Below, piece by piece: positions 1-11,110 of a stretch of 64,000 bases of DNA. Below the pieces are notes generated by a model. That model did no database searches. It was not told the origin of the DNA and saw only the letters and a program-made list of their open reading frames with translations. The position numbers and the translations under genes were made by a program. Each line of letters starts with the position of its first letter. Position 1 is the first letter of the stretch. The stretch lies in contig JAFKAC010000130.1 in NCBI GenBank assembly GCA_025766275.1, positions 1-64,000 on the forward strand, given 5' to 3'. This DNA is from Lactarius indigo (taxonomy: Eukaryota > Basidiomycota > Agaricomycetes > Russulales > Russulaceae).

Positions 1-90
1 ACATCAATGAATACAAGTGAAACAGAATACATAAGGAGTGTCTGATCACAGGTGACTGTCAATTGATAGTCTATGCATATTAGGGAGAAT

Positions 91-408
91 ATCTAATAAT
101 AATATACCAATTGGGACACCTGCTATAATTGATAGTCTAATTGATGACAGGTGGGTCAGAGATAGTTGGGATCTCTGAGGGTCATCATAAGTAAAATATA
201 AATGAACAGAGATCATAGAGGCTACTATGTGGTCTATTCAGAGGTTAATCTAATAAGAATATACCAATCAGGACATCTCTGATAATTGATAGTGTAACTG
301 ACGATAGGTGGGTTGGAAATAGTCGGGGATCTCCAACGGATTTCATAAATAGAATGGAAATGCATTGAGGTCATAGAGGCTACTAGTCTATGTGGAGTAT
401 CCAGAGGT
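91..408. repeat. Degenerate 157-bp tandem duplication
   Basis: Two adjoining units (91-247 and 248-408) share blocks such as atctaata, atataccaat, aattgatagt and catagaggctact in the same order, offset by 157 bp. A weak third start follows at about 409. No coding frame is shared between the units. It may be part of an old, unrecognised transposon or subtelomere-like repeat. Confidence 0.7.
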
Positions 409-936
409 CATCTATATTCAATAAAATGAGCAGAATGGAATATTTGATCACAAGTATGTGGTGACTGCTTATAAGTGTCAGAGACAACAGACAGAGCAAG
501 GCACAGTGAGCTAGAGTGGAGTTCCCGCTTGTGAATACATACAAATGCAGGCTAGTGGGTGTCAGTGAAAGGAAATACAGGGGAGTAATAAGGTGAATAC
601 AGGATAGGGACCTCATAAGGATATACAACAGGACTTCCTAATTGGATGTGTAGAGATATAAATGGGTCCCCAATCTTTCAATTGGTGGTTTAACCCCATA
701 AGATCTCTATAGACATTGCAGGTGTTTACAGGACTTGAATATGGTTGTGGAAGTGTGGATATCCTGAAGCTCATATGCACATACTACTGGTCAACAAATG
801 ATAGATTAGTACAGGAGAATATTAAGTAGTAAGTGGAAAACATGTGCAGATATTCCAGTATGGAAATGTACATATAGACTACCTGGCTAGATAGCTAGGA
901 TGAACTTTTGCTGCACCCCTGCCAGTGTCCATATTC

Positions 937-1441
937 CTGAAGAATGATTAGAAAAGCAGGATTAATGGCTGGGAAACTATTGCATTGAAAGTACTCACTT
1001 GATCTTCTCTGACAGCTTGATAAATTGTTTCCTTTTCTCTATAGTGGGCTAGTATTGAGTTCCTTCATTTCCTGCACATGGTGTGTATCTGATGGACCTG
1101 CTATATCTGAAAGTTGGGATGCTAGTATATCTGGGTAGCTGTGATAGGATATGGACGAGGTACAAACCTGATGATGATGATCTATTGATATTGAAGATTT
1201 ATATCCTGGAGAGTCGGGTGTTTCCGTCATTCCCTAAACATATATCATGAATAAATGAAAAACCACCATGATAGCAGCCATACTCACCAGGATCAGTTTC
1301 TTCCTGAGACCCATGAAGTGAAGGAGATTCTGCAGCCCATGAATGGTCAGATGGCTCATCATGGACAGATGATTCATCTAAAGAGTCATCAGTCTTGTCA
1401 CCCTGAGGATTAGAGTCCTCATTATAGTGAATGTCATGAAC
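937..1441 (-). other. Possible spliced gene remnant, minus strand
   Basis: On the minus strand two segments look like typical basidiomycete introns: 1287-1234 (54 nt, GTGAGT to TTTAG) and 998-937 (62 nt, GTGAGT to TTCAG). Upstream of the first, one frame stays open over about 1440-1288 and encodes an acidic, Ser/Asp/Glu-rich stretch of about 50 residues. The middle exon (1233-999) has one long frame that ends in TAG before the second donor, and the phases of the first two exons do not join. So this is either a broken gene or a wrong model. I do not recognise the product. The rest of 1-1568 shows nothing else I can support. Confidence 0.3.
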
Positions 1442-1568
1442 CTATAAACCTGGTCATGACTCAAGGCGCCTAAAGACCAGACCGGACCGGACCGGGCTTG
1501 TGTCATCAACTGCCTAAAGGGGAAATCCGAAATCGGAGTTTGAAACTTCGCTCTCCGACGGTCACGTG

Positions 1569-2183
1569 TGTTGATAAGTGACCCTTGCACACTTAGCAGC
1601 TCGTACGGACCGGACTTGCAGCATGGACTGCTTTAGATTAGATTAAATGGACATGTAGATTGCTTACTTCTGATCTGTACAATCTAGCGCTTATCATTGC
1701 GTCATGTATGACATCACTGTACAATGACATTGTGTAGACTACTCTGGACTCTTCATTGTACTCCGTCCCTTGTTCTCCTTTTAGCACTATGTTTATTATG
1801 ATGTCACTATGATATCATTTGGTCTGGACTTTCCTTGTTCTTGTACGCCTTGTTCCCTTTACACACACTCCTTTGTCCTGATGTAGAACAATGCATCCCT
1901 TGTATTCTGTGACACCCTGTTACTCACCTTGTAGTAGTGTCACCCTCCTGTATAGTATAAGTAGTAAGGCTTGTACGCTCCTGGTCCACATCAGTTCCTC
2001 ACTGTTGTGTGCCAGGTATGTCTTCTCCTCTCCAATGTATGATCAGTTCCTCACTGTTGTGTGCCAGACTTTACTTCTGCTTCACCTGCAAGACTTCCCC
2101 TCTGCTGCTTACCAGTTGCTACCTCTATCTCACCACAGTACTTTGTCCCACTGTGAGTATAGGTTCCATCTTGCTGTTCATCA
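1569..2183 (+). repeat. Solo LTR, family LTR-B
   Basis: The 615-bp repeat starts TGTTGATAAG and ends TTCATCA. It matches, in reverse orientation, the copies at 3357-7848 (interrupted) and 52881-53494. The flanks share CGTG on both sides (1565-1568 and 2184-2187), a 4-bp or decayed 5-bp target duplication. A TATA-like stretch near 1958-1968 gives the assumed + orientation. It contains a duplicated block (cagttcctcactgttgtg occurs twice, near 1993 and 2044). No internal region is present, so it is a solo LTR left by LTR-LTR recombination. Confidence 0.8.
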
Positions 2184-2192
2184 CGTGATGTG

Positions 2193-2700
2193 TGTTACGC
2201 TCCACCGGCGTTAGTCCGACTTGGACTCGTAAAGGGCGTAATCGACTTAGCGGAGGTTAGGCGGATGGGGAACACGTGTTAACCCAGCGCAGGCTGAACA
2301 GGGGCACACTGGCACACGCTGCAGCAAAAAGGTAACAGGGAGTATCCCTTGATGGATACAAGTGGAAGCACTCTTAGTCTAGGACTAAGGCAGACAAGAG
2401 ACGAATCAGGTGGTGGATTGAAGAAGACCAAGATGGGGACTCTTGGTCTTCCGAGTCTACTACTTATACAGATACGCGCGGGCTTTAAAGCGCCGCTAGA
2501 ACAATAGGTAACCAATAGCGTAACTAGCTCGAACCCTAGTACCGCTATCCTAGGAATGAGTCATACATGAGTCACAATCACATGCGAACTACTATGCTGA
2601 CTGATACGATGTAAGAGTCCATGACTAATGCTGATACCGGACCGTAGTCATAACCGGTCATGAGTCGTGCGTAATGAGTCATTAAGTCCGTACCGTAACA
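2193..2700 (-). repeat. Solo LTR, family H
   Basis: This 508-bp repeat starts TGTTACGCTCC and ends CGTAACA, with perfect 5-bp target duplications ATGTG at 2188-2192 and 2701-2705. It is closely similar to the 3' LTR of H1 (51991-52500) and to the solo LTR at 43966-44472. Like them it holds the hairpin-forming GAAGACCAAGAT / TCTTGGTCTTC pair. Orientation is taken from H1. It landed only five bases beyond the end of the neighbouring LTR-B. Confidence 0.9.
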
Positions 2701-3348
2701 ATGTGTCATGTGACTACTCTGTCTTTCCAAGTCACATGTGCATGTGCACGTGTATCAATCAACAGTTGATTGTTTACCGATCAACGAAGATAATCAACCA
2801 AGTCACAAGGAACATGTGTTCTAATCACAGGTCCTGCAGCTGCTGCGGAATCACGCCACTATGGTGCAATATGGCATCATCAACTGCGGCGCAGTTGTAC
2901 CAGGCTTATCCTTTATTCTGATTGGATAGTATTAATAACTTGTCTCTGGAATGTTCCAATCTGCAGTATTGCGCAGCACTCATGGACAGGCCCTAAGCCT
3001 GCCCTAAACCTATGCACAGACCACCCCCTGTAGTATATAAGCTAGCGCAATCTATCAGACAGTCCCTCAGACTGTCCACTTGTGACATCTTCCCTCTTGC
3101 CTCTTAGTTCCTTCGAGTGCCCCACCCTTGTGCGCCACTACTTCCTTTGAGCCAAGACGCCTCCTCTTCGCCCCCTTCTATGCTCTCTCCGTCTCTACCT
3201 CGCCTGCTGTCATCTTCAACCATATCCCTCGCTGTCGAGTGACAGTGAGTTCTCCACAGCCCCTGACCTCGTACAAACATTCCATGACATGCATCTGGAT
3301 GCCATTCGACTGGGTGACGTGGAAGTCACCCCTTAGAACGGGGGTAAT
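2701..3348. other. Intergenic or old element remnant, no gene seen
   Basis: No recognisable protein is encoded. A TATA-like stretch (gtatataagc) lies near 3033. The segment ends in a purine-rich run, GAACGGGGGTAA, directly before TGTCATGAA at 3349. That resembles the polypurine tract/3' LTR junction of D1. I infer it is the 3' end of a degraded or non-autonomous LTR element whose 3' LTR would start at 3349. No 5' partner was found. Confidence 0.35.
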
Positions 3349-3668
3349 GTCATGAATGATGAACAGCAAACACAAAGAGCATACTCACAGTGACAAAGGA
3401 GACTGTGGTGAGATATGCAGGGATGCTGGAAGCAGAGGTGAGACAGGGAGTTGCAGTTGAAGCAAAGGGTCTGGCACACAAGCAGTTGAGAACTGATGTT
3501 ACAAGTGAGAGGAAGAGACATACCTGGCACACAAGCAGTTGAGAACTGATGTGGACCAGGAGCATACATGGTACACTACTTATACTGTTTACAGGTGTGA
3601 CACTACTACAAGGATGTAACATAGGGTCACAGAGTACAAGGGACATTGTTCTACATGTGGACAAAAGG

Positions 3669-4188
3669 TGTAACGCCGTCACGATGTTAGCTCGACTAGA
3701 GCACGAAGTTGGCAGTAACAACTTAGCGATATTGGTTTCCTAACTTAAAGACGCGGAGGTCTAAGTCCCTGCCTTAGTGAATGCGCGAAGGCACACCGGC
3801 AAGTTGCAGTATTCTGGTCACGAGCGAAGTCGGACAACCTTAGAGGCGAAGTGAGAGAGAGAAAGAGAATAGAAGTGACGATTCAAGAAGACCAAGATGG
3901 CGTATCTTGGTCTTCGCAAGACGTCTTAAATACACAAGCCAGCAGGCTTAGAAGTGCTGCTATGAGTCACTGTAGGTAGCATCCAACGTATCGTGTAAGT
4001 ATCTCAAACCCTAGTACTACCAGTACTAGTATCGGTGGCGTAGTCCTCAGTCAGCAATCAGCGCGCAATCTCCTATCGTACTCGTATCGCCTATCGTAAG
4101 TCCGCAACTAATCTACCTTACCGCTGTAGTTGCAACCGGTACAGTAAGGGTCCCAAGTCGTACAGTCCATACAAGCCGAAACGTGACA
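3669..4188 (-). repeat. Solo LTR, family C
   Basis: This 520-bp repeat starts TGTAACGCCG and ends ACGTGACA. It is flanked by 5-bp target duplications AAAGG (3664-3668 and 4189-4193). It is the reverse complement of the C1 LTR type, including the inverted repeat AAGACCAAGAT/ATCTTGGTCTT and the AGTACTAGT-type core. It sits inside the LTR-B copy 3357-7848. Confidence 0.9.
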
Positions 4189-4257
4189 AAAGGAATGTAC
4201 AGATGGGGAACAAGAAGCGTGAAAACAATAAGAGTCCAGACTAAGATGATATTATAG

Positions 4258-7200
4258 CAGTGTTGTGCCAGTCAGTGACTAGTCGTGAGAGTCAGGAAAG
4301 TCATCTGACCATGGGGTCAGTGACCACAAATGACCGTGACTGTTCCCATGCCTACATCAGTTAGTGAGGTAATCGGTGTCACCCAATTCGACAATTAATT
4401 TGTATGCATAAAAAACGAAGTCGTGTCGCGCGTGCATACTAGACAACGAATATACTATCCAGAGCGTGATCAATCTCTATGTCAACACCTTCCACTCCTG
4501 CTGGGTCCAAGTTGAGGAGCTCATAGAGCTCCAGTTCCTCGTTTAGGCTCCGAGATGTGCTGCGTTCATGTAATGATATCCAATTTTTTTCTGTGTGGTT
4601 AAAAAGGTTGACAATCGTAATTGAAATGGTTGACGGCATTTGTCCGTCCCTGTCGTCATTGTCGTAGTCTGATTGCCTGCCGAAAGACTCTGTAATGCGA
4701 TTAAAATCGTCAGTCTCACCATCCGACAACTGCTGCAACACGGGATCAATATCCATTGCAATGTCTCCTGCTTCATCGTCCAGCAGCGGCGGGGTGAGGA
4801 GGGACTCCAGTTGACCTGAGGAGGGACTTGCTCATGATGTGGTCCCGTAGAAGCGCTTCAGCCGCTGTTTGGTATCGCCGTTGCGCATGTGTTCATCGCA
4901 TATGTGCATTTTCAGTTCCGCAAGTGAGGTGAGGGTGGACTTTCCTAGATGATTCCTGAGCTTTGTGAGAGTGTTGCCGAAGATGCTGAACAACCGCTCG
5001 CATGAGGCAGAATTAGGACAAATGGACAAGATGTGAAGTGCGAGCTTAAAGAGTGGTGTTGGGGGGGGAGCCAGCAGTGATGGGAACCATTCCCTCATAT
5101 AGCTCAACCGGATCCGGGGGACACGCCATTAGCCTGCGCCCTATCTTTGATGGGACCAGCATACACTGCCAAGTTGCCGCCATGCTCGCTGAAGTAGTCC
5201 TGGATGTTTGTGAAGAGTGTGTTTATATTGGCAGACAGCTGGTCGGGGGACTCGGTGATGGAGAAGAAGCGTTGATATAAACGCTTCAGCAGCGTAAACA
5301 CACCAGCTCGTGTGAGGAACGAAACTCGAAGAGAAAAGGTGGCAGTTTTGACAAATGGATTTAAAAGAACGGCTGCAATGAAGATGTCCTGGTCTGCTTT
5401 CACCCACCGCTTCTCGATGCTGTCGAGAATAGCTGTACATCCGATGGCATTGTCGGGGTCTTGATCCATGATTTCGCGATAATATATGCTGAGGGAGCCA
5501 AATGTGAGCAAGATCTGATCCAAACGACAGAATGCCGCTTGGGCCACATTTGCGGCTCTCGCAAGGGGTTCAAGATGCGTCTTGAGGCTGTATCAAAAAA
5601 TATTAGACCGATACCACTGATCTCGGATTGACGTACCGAGCTAATGAGTGCCAGAAAGTGCTGTCCTCAATGACTGCTTTCATTTCACGCGCCTTTCGTT
5701 TATTTGCTGCTGTCAAGCCCGGAGAGATGAAGACCTGTTGATCGGATGAAGCCATTGCGTCTTGAGTAATGAGGGTTCGGAGAGGGAGCTCGAGCTCGAG
5801 CAGACGCTTGAAGGCGAGGTAGTGTGCTGTCCACCTTGTTAAGACCACGCGAATCACAGTAAGCGGTGGCTGTCCGTTTTGCGTCTGAATCTCCCGAAGG
5901 TGGGCAAGGACGTACGTCTTGCTGCGTAGCCAGCTGATGAGATCTGAGGCCATCTTGCTATGCTTGACATATATCGACTCGGCCTTGAAGTAGTCCCCGA
6001 CAATGAGGTTCACCTTTGAAACGATTGTGTCAGTATAACGAAGAATATAAATAAATAAAAGTCAAACCTGGTGCGCAAAACAGTCAGGGCATACAAGGTG
6101 TGGAAAACGCGCAAGTAGTAGCTTTCGTGCTTTTCGAGATTCGCCAGATGCATCTGTCGTGAACGCGACAACAGTGACCTTCCATTCTGACTGAAGACGC
6201 TCGAGTACTTCCACCATTAGATTATATAGATTGTTGGCCGTCTTTTTCATTAGACGCGTCATGAACATTCACTGTATGGACCTAGTTCTAGTCAGATACA
6301 GTGTGCTCGTCGTAATAAAAGCGCCATACCTTCTTATCAACCATGATCATAAACACGATGTAATGATGGAAATTTTCGCCTGTCCAGCCATCGCACGAGG
6401 CAGTTGCGTTCTTGCCACTTACCTGTTGCTTTGCCTTCTGTTGTAATTCGTTGAGTGTTCGCGGCAGAAGACGTTTGGTAAGAACTTTTCGACTTGGCGA
6501 CTTGGCCTGCGGAACAAAGTCGTTGCAAAAATCCAGCCACTCTGGGTTTTCCACCCACGAGAGCGGAAATCCCGCCACTGCAGTGATGCGTGTGATTCGT
6601 TCCTCAAAGCGCGCCTGTTGTATGTCTGACCAGGTCGGTTCAGCGAGTGCTTGAGGGTTAAGTGAAGAGGGACGAGACGCGCCGCGTCGAGATTGAGATT
6701 GAGATTGAGATGGGATTTGCGGGAAGTTGAAGGGAGAGGCACCGCGGCTAGACGATGAGGTGGAGATAGAGGAGGCAACAGAGGGCTCTCATTCAAAATC
6801 AGAATAAGATCCCCTTGATACGACCGAGAGGGTGTACGGGGACTGGAAGGTCTCAGAAGGTGTTTGAACATGGAACGCAGGTAGTTGACCTGGATACGGT
6901 GATATGCTGCATTGTCGGAATAGCGATGATGATGCCTCAGGATCTTCGGATTCTTCCTCCATATCGCGACGGGTCCTTTTGCCAGCTGCAGTGGTTCCCA
7001 ACACACGATCTTTATGTGCCTGAGCTTTCTCAAGCACTGCTGGGGGCTGAAGATCGCAGAGTCGAAGATGATTGACCAGCCCCTCTGTACGTGCTGATAA
7101 CCACCCGTGGCCAGCCTCATTCTGCCTAACTGAAAAAACTAATTGAAAAGAAATTGAGCTAAGAAATTTTGATGTGATAGTGTTACGCATGCTCCAGTTC

Positions 7201-7606
7201 GATCATATCATTGGATCGAACAAACTGCCGAGTACCCGCTTCAACAGCTCTTGTGTCTTGTTCAAGGACCTCATTGACGTGCTTGACCAAACAGAGCTTG
7301 CAGTATACTTTTGCTTTGTCGTGGGTTGTCCGCGTGCCCGAGTATGCTTCAGGTGCTTTTTGGGCAAGTTTTGGGTGGTCCTTAAAGAAGTCACGGACCC
7401 AAGAACGATTAGATGACCGGCCACTATGAGTCATTGTGGTATGGAATAAGAGAAATCATATGATATTACTCAATACAGATTCCGGAATGTGCTACTGTCA
7501 CATGATGAGAAAAGTCATGGTTGTTCCACAGTCGGCGACTAGTCACCGACTAGTCGACATGTGATGACATTGACTCTTGACCTTAGTCGGCAACTGTCCA
7601 ACACTG
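4258..7606 (-). mobile_element. hAT DNA transposon
   Basis: The ends are short inverted repeats beginning CAGTGTTG on both sides (left from 4258, right ending 7606). They are flanked by a perfect 8-bp target duplication, TATTATAG, at 4250-4257 and 7607-7614. Eight-base duplications and CAGTG-like termini are typical of hAT elements. The subterminal regions carry repeated GACTAGTC motifs (near 4280, 7545 and 7555). Inside is a minus-strand transposase. The target was a pre-existing LTR-B. Confidence 0.93.
4439..7434 (-). pseudogene. hAT transposase, spliced, several lesions
   Basis: The protein would excise and reinsert the surrounding element. It opens at 7434 with a BED zinc finger split by an intron: CKLC is in exon 1 (7434-about 7191) and HLRLC in exon 2 (from about 7127). 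Further intron-like gaps lie near 6290-6250, 6067-6014 (GTTTGA to TTTCAAAG) and 5637-5588 (GTACGTC to ATACAG). The RNase H-like core includes the SCDGWTGENFHHYI, TTDASGE and LTRWTAHYLAF regions. The C-terminal hATC dimerisation domain is near 5035-4890 (SASCERLFSIFGNTL). Lesions: in-frame TGA near 6790 and at 4832, plus frame changes near 5110 and at the C8 run near 5060. An acidic tail continues to 4439. The domain identity is secure; exact exon borders are inferred. Confidence 0.85.
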
Positions 7607-7853
7607 TATTATAGTGACATCACAATAAGGATATATCTAAAGAGAGAACAAAGGTGTAGTAAAATGACAGTTCTAGAGGAGTCTGCATGATGTCATGGTA
7701 CAGTGATGTCATAGATAAGAAATTACAAGGGGTCCGAGATTGTACAGATCAAATCTAATCTAAAGCGGTTCTAATTAATCTACAGCAGTCCATATCTGTA
7801 AGTCTGGTCTGTTAGAGCTGCTAAGTGCGCAAGGGTCACTTATCAACAATGAA

Positions 7854-8225
7854 CGCCCCCTATTTCTCCTATCTTCCTCTTTCTTTCTTTTGCGCTTCTT
7901 AGCTCTGCTGGCATTTGCTTTGCTAGCGTTTGCCTTGCTGGCACTTGTGTTGCTGGCATTAGCCTTGCTGGCATCATATCGCCTTGCTGGCATGCCTGGA
8001 TGATAGCTATATAAACCCTGTAGTACACCCTGTATCTCCTTAGCTTTGGCTTCGTCAATACACTGCCTAGTTCCCTTCAGTAATCTCCTCTCATCTCTAC
8101 CACAGCCCTCATCTCTGAAGCCTTGTTACCTTGAGCTATATCAAGGAACACCCAGTTGACTTAGGTGCCGTTCTGCTTAGCAGTGGACTAACTCAGTGCC
8201 CTTTGCCTCAGGCAGGGACTGTTAC
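7854..8225. other. Possible old LTR 3' part, no gene
   Basis: This follows the target duplication of LTR-B and so is the continuation of sequence ending at 3356. It is CT-rich, has a TATA box (tatataaacc near 8010), and ends with GGGACTGTTACA just before family A gag sequence starts. The start TGTCATGAA at 3349, the TATA box and the TTACA end suggest a roughly 380-bp LTR. No matching partner or target duplication was found. It differs from the family A LTR. Confidence 0.3.
7906..7994. repeat. 15-bp minisatellite
   Basis: Five to six imperfect 15-bp units of the type TTGCTGGCATTAGCC follow one another, one of them expanded to 19 bp. On the minus strand they read as a short repetitive Ala-Ser-Lys-Ala-Asn peptide. 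With no gene context this is probably only a by-product of the minisatellite. Confidence 0.8.
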
Positions 8226-8245
8226 AGATCTGAACGCACATCCCA

Positions 8246-9075
8246 GCAGTGGTGTGACAGCAACGATAACAGGACCACTACAGGGAGCTGCACCAAACTT
8301 CTTCGATGGAAATTGAGCCTGAAGTCGGCAGTTTTTACACAAGTTCAACCAATTTTGAAGAGTCAATCGAACGAATGAATGCATGGTCAGCCTGTATCAA
8401 CGCATGGCGCTAGCTCTTACATTAATCCATGGACCAGCGGTGGAAAGCTGGAACCAAAGTCAAGACAAAAAACTAGAAGCAAAGATTAACGACCCCATGA
8501 ACCTGGTACCAGAGACTAGCGAAACTCTGTGGAACAAATTCATTAGTGACTTCAAAAATGCCTGGACAGACACTCTGAGTCAACAAAATGCATATGCAAG
8601 TTGACTGCCCATACTATGAAAGGAGATGATATAGACGAATACATCGCCACATTTGAACAATTGGCCAAGGCAGTGGACTGGGACACTACTGCGAAAGGCA
8701 TGGTCGACCTATTCAGACGAGGACTGCGGAAGGGACTTTTAGTATCCTGTTTCAAACGGAGTAAAATGCCTGTCACAATGGACGATTGGAAACAGGCTGC
8801 AAGAGAGGAAGTCCAGAGGTACCGCACCATCACAAATTGCATCGCAACCATCGGAAAAACAACACCACTACCAGTCCAACAACCACGAACCCCATGGACA
8901 ACAACCCAAAATGACCAAGTTGTACCCATGGAAGTAGACATGACACAGACATATACTCCTCGTATACGCACTCCTCAGGAACTGGTCAAGATAGACCGGT
9001 GTCAACAAGAAGGGTTGTGCTTTCGCTGCAAGAAAACAGGGCACATATCTTGAGAATGCCCGATGAAGTGAGCTC
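8246..9075 (+). pseudogene. A1 gag remnant (capsid and zinc knuckle)
   Basis: The region encodes Gag that would form the virus-like particle. It starts inside the protein at the GPLQGAAPNFFDG motif, which aligns with A2 gag near 56640. It continues through the capsid domain and a CFRCKKTGHIS knuckle at about 9018-9050, where a TGA breaks the motif. A TGA at about 8314 replaces an Arg CGA codon present in A2. A one-base deletion near 8600 shifts the frame. The N-terminal domain is absent because the copy is truncated at 8226. Confidence 0.85.
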
Positions 9076-11110
9076 CCGCTCATGTTAACAAAATCACTGT
9101 AACCCCACCACCTGTCCACGAGTCAACAATGTTGACTACTGATTGGTTAATGACAGGAATTTTAGAGTTGTTGGCAACCAAGTGCAAAAATATGATTTTA
9201 CACCTCTTGCTCAAAGCTAGCCTCAATGCCAAAGAAGAAGAGGAATCTGTAACAATTAATGCCATCCACAGCATTTCGAACGACACACTCACCATTGAAC
9301 TTCCGGTCACTGGGACAACAGAAAAGATATCGACGTTGATCGACTCTGGCGCATCTGATAATTTTATCAACGATGAATGTGTTGAATGATTTAACATCCA
9401 TATGTCTACAGTCCACGACAGACTTGTATACAATGTGGACGGGACATTGAATGAACACAGCAGTATATCAAGAACCTGTCGAGTATGGATTAACTGGGGA
9501 GAACAGCAATACAAGACTCTGCTCTACGTCACGCGACTTGGACATCCTCGAATGATACTTGGACACCCATGGTTCAGAGAAACCAACCCACAAATTGATT
9601 GGCCAACCAACCAATTGCAGGGCGAACCACGAAGGATCACGATGGAAAGGACAATGAGTATCAGAACAATTGTGCAACAGAAGGCGGAAAAGGGACTCAA
9701 GGAAAATGACATGTTACCCAAACACTATGAACCATGAACAACCGTCTTTTCGGAAGAAGCCACAAAGCGATTCCCACCGAGTCAAGAGGACGATCACGCG
9801 ATAATGCTACTACCAGATGCACCTGCTACGCTGCAATGCAAAATTTATCCGCTAAACACTAAAGAGCTAGTACACTTAGACGAGTTCTTAAAGGAACATT
9901 TGGAGAAAGGCTATATCCAAGAGTCGAAATCTCCTTACACTTCGTCCTTTTTCTTCCTCAAAAAAAAGGATGGGAAACTCCGACCCATACAGGATTACAA
10001 ACCGCTAAATCAAATCACGTTGAAAGATACATATCTGATACTACTTATCTCGAATCTCCTTGATCAGCTAGCCAACAAAACCCTGTTCACAAAGTTCGAT
10101 ATAAGGTGGGGCTATAACAACATCAGGATACGAGATGGAGATCAACGGAAAGCCACATTCAAAACACTGTGAGGTTTTTTTGAACCAATGGTTATGTATT
10201 TCGGCCTTACCAACTCCCCCGCCACATTCGTTCGAGCAATGAATTGTATCTTTTGCACTCTATTGCTCAAGTACCTGACAGAACTCTACATATACATGGA
10301 CGACATCCTCATCACCACCGTAGCAGACATTCACCGACATCGCAACATTGTTGGACAAGTACTGCAGACTCTCCTCAAGGAGAGTTACTTTCTTAAATTG
10401 TCTAAATGCGCTTTTGAACGAACAGAAATAGACTATCTTGGGATGACTATCGCTGACCGTACTATTCAGATGGGCGACAACAAGGTCTCTGGCCTGCGAG
10501 ACTGGCCCAGAGTTCTAACCTCGATAAAACAGTTATGCAGCACACTTGGCATACTTGGCTACCAACGCCTGTTCATTCCTCGATATGCTGAAATAGCACG
10601 ACCTCTCACTAACCTACTGCGAAAGGATGTGTCGTTTCAATGGACTCCAGAATGTACCTCAGCTCTTGACACTCTACTATCCATTGCGTGTTCGCAACCT
10701 GCACTATGCCAGCCCAACCCTGCATCACCATATCAACTACAAACCAATGCGTCCCTCTATGCGATTGGCGCCATTTTAACACAATCAGATGACCACAGGA
10801 AGCAGCAAGTCATTGGCTATTTCTCACAATCACTGTCCACCACTGAGAGAAATTACGATGTGTATGATTGTGAACTTCTTGTGCTAGTGTGCAGTCTCGA
10901 ACACTGGTGACATCTACTTGTCACCGCCACTCATCCTGTCATGGTCCTTGTTGACCATCAGAATCTTCTCCATTACCGGTCTCCCCAACATATTAACCGA
11001 TGAGTCGCATGACTGATCAATGTCCTCGCCGACTACCATATCATCCTCAAACATGTCCCAGGACCCACTCTACATGCTGACACACTCTCTCGTCATCCGG
11101 CACTCATTCC
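9076..11110 (+). pseudogene. A1 protease-RT-RNase H remnant
   Basis: This part encoded the aspartic protease and reverse transcriptase-RNase H. Protease motif DSGASDNFI is at about 9346. RT motifs include KKKDGKLRP near 9965, the FDIRWGYNNIRIRDGD block near 10097, and intact YMDD at about 10294. RNase H follows with LQTNASLYAIGAIL (the usual Asp is Asn here) near 10738 and YDVYDCELL near 10855. TGA stops near 9387, 9735, 10170 and 10908 interrupt it; the last aligns with CGA in A2. The frame changes between 10911 and 11195. Confidence 0.88.

Larger units (their letters stand above)
3357..7848 (-). repeat. Solo LTR-B split by two later insertions
   Basis: The LTR-B sequence begins TGATGAACAG at 3357 and ends TTATCAACA at 7848, with 5-bp target duplications ATGAA at 3352-3356 and 7849-7853. 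Removing the solo C LTR with its duplicated target (3669-4193) and the hAT element with its duplicated target (4258-7614) leaves about 610 bp. That matches the 614- and 615-bp copies elsewhere, so the three parts are one LTR. Confidence 0.88.

Noticed and set aside
1432..3349. TGTCATGAA at 1432 and 3349 as paired LTR starts of one element
   Set aside because: Similarity ends after about ten bases, and the downstream sequences and lengths do not match.
7775..7993. Minus-strand ORF with Ala-Ser-Lys-Ala-Asn repeats and a basic run
   Set aside because: Arises from a 15-bp minisatellite inside LTR-like DNA; no homologue or gene context.
8131..8316. LTR-like sequence before 8226 as the 5' LTR of A1
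   Set aside because: It shares no blocks with the A1 3' LTR or the A2 LTRs, and what follows is mid-gag, not a PBS.
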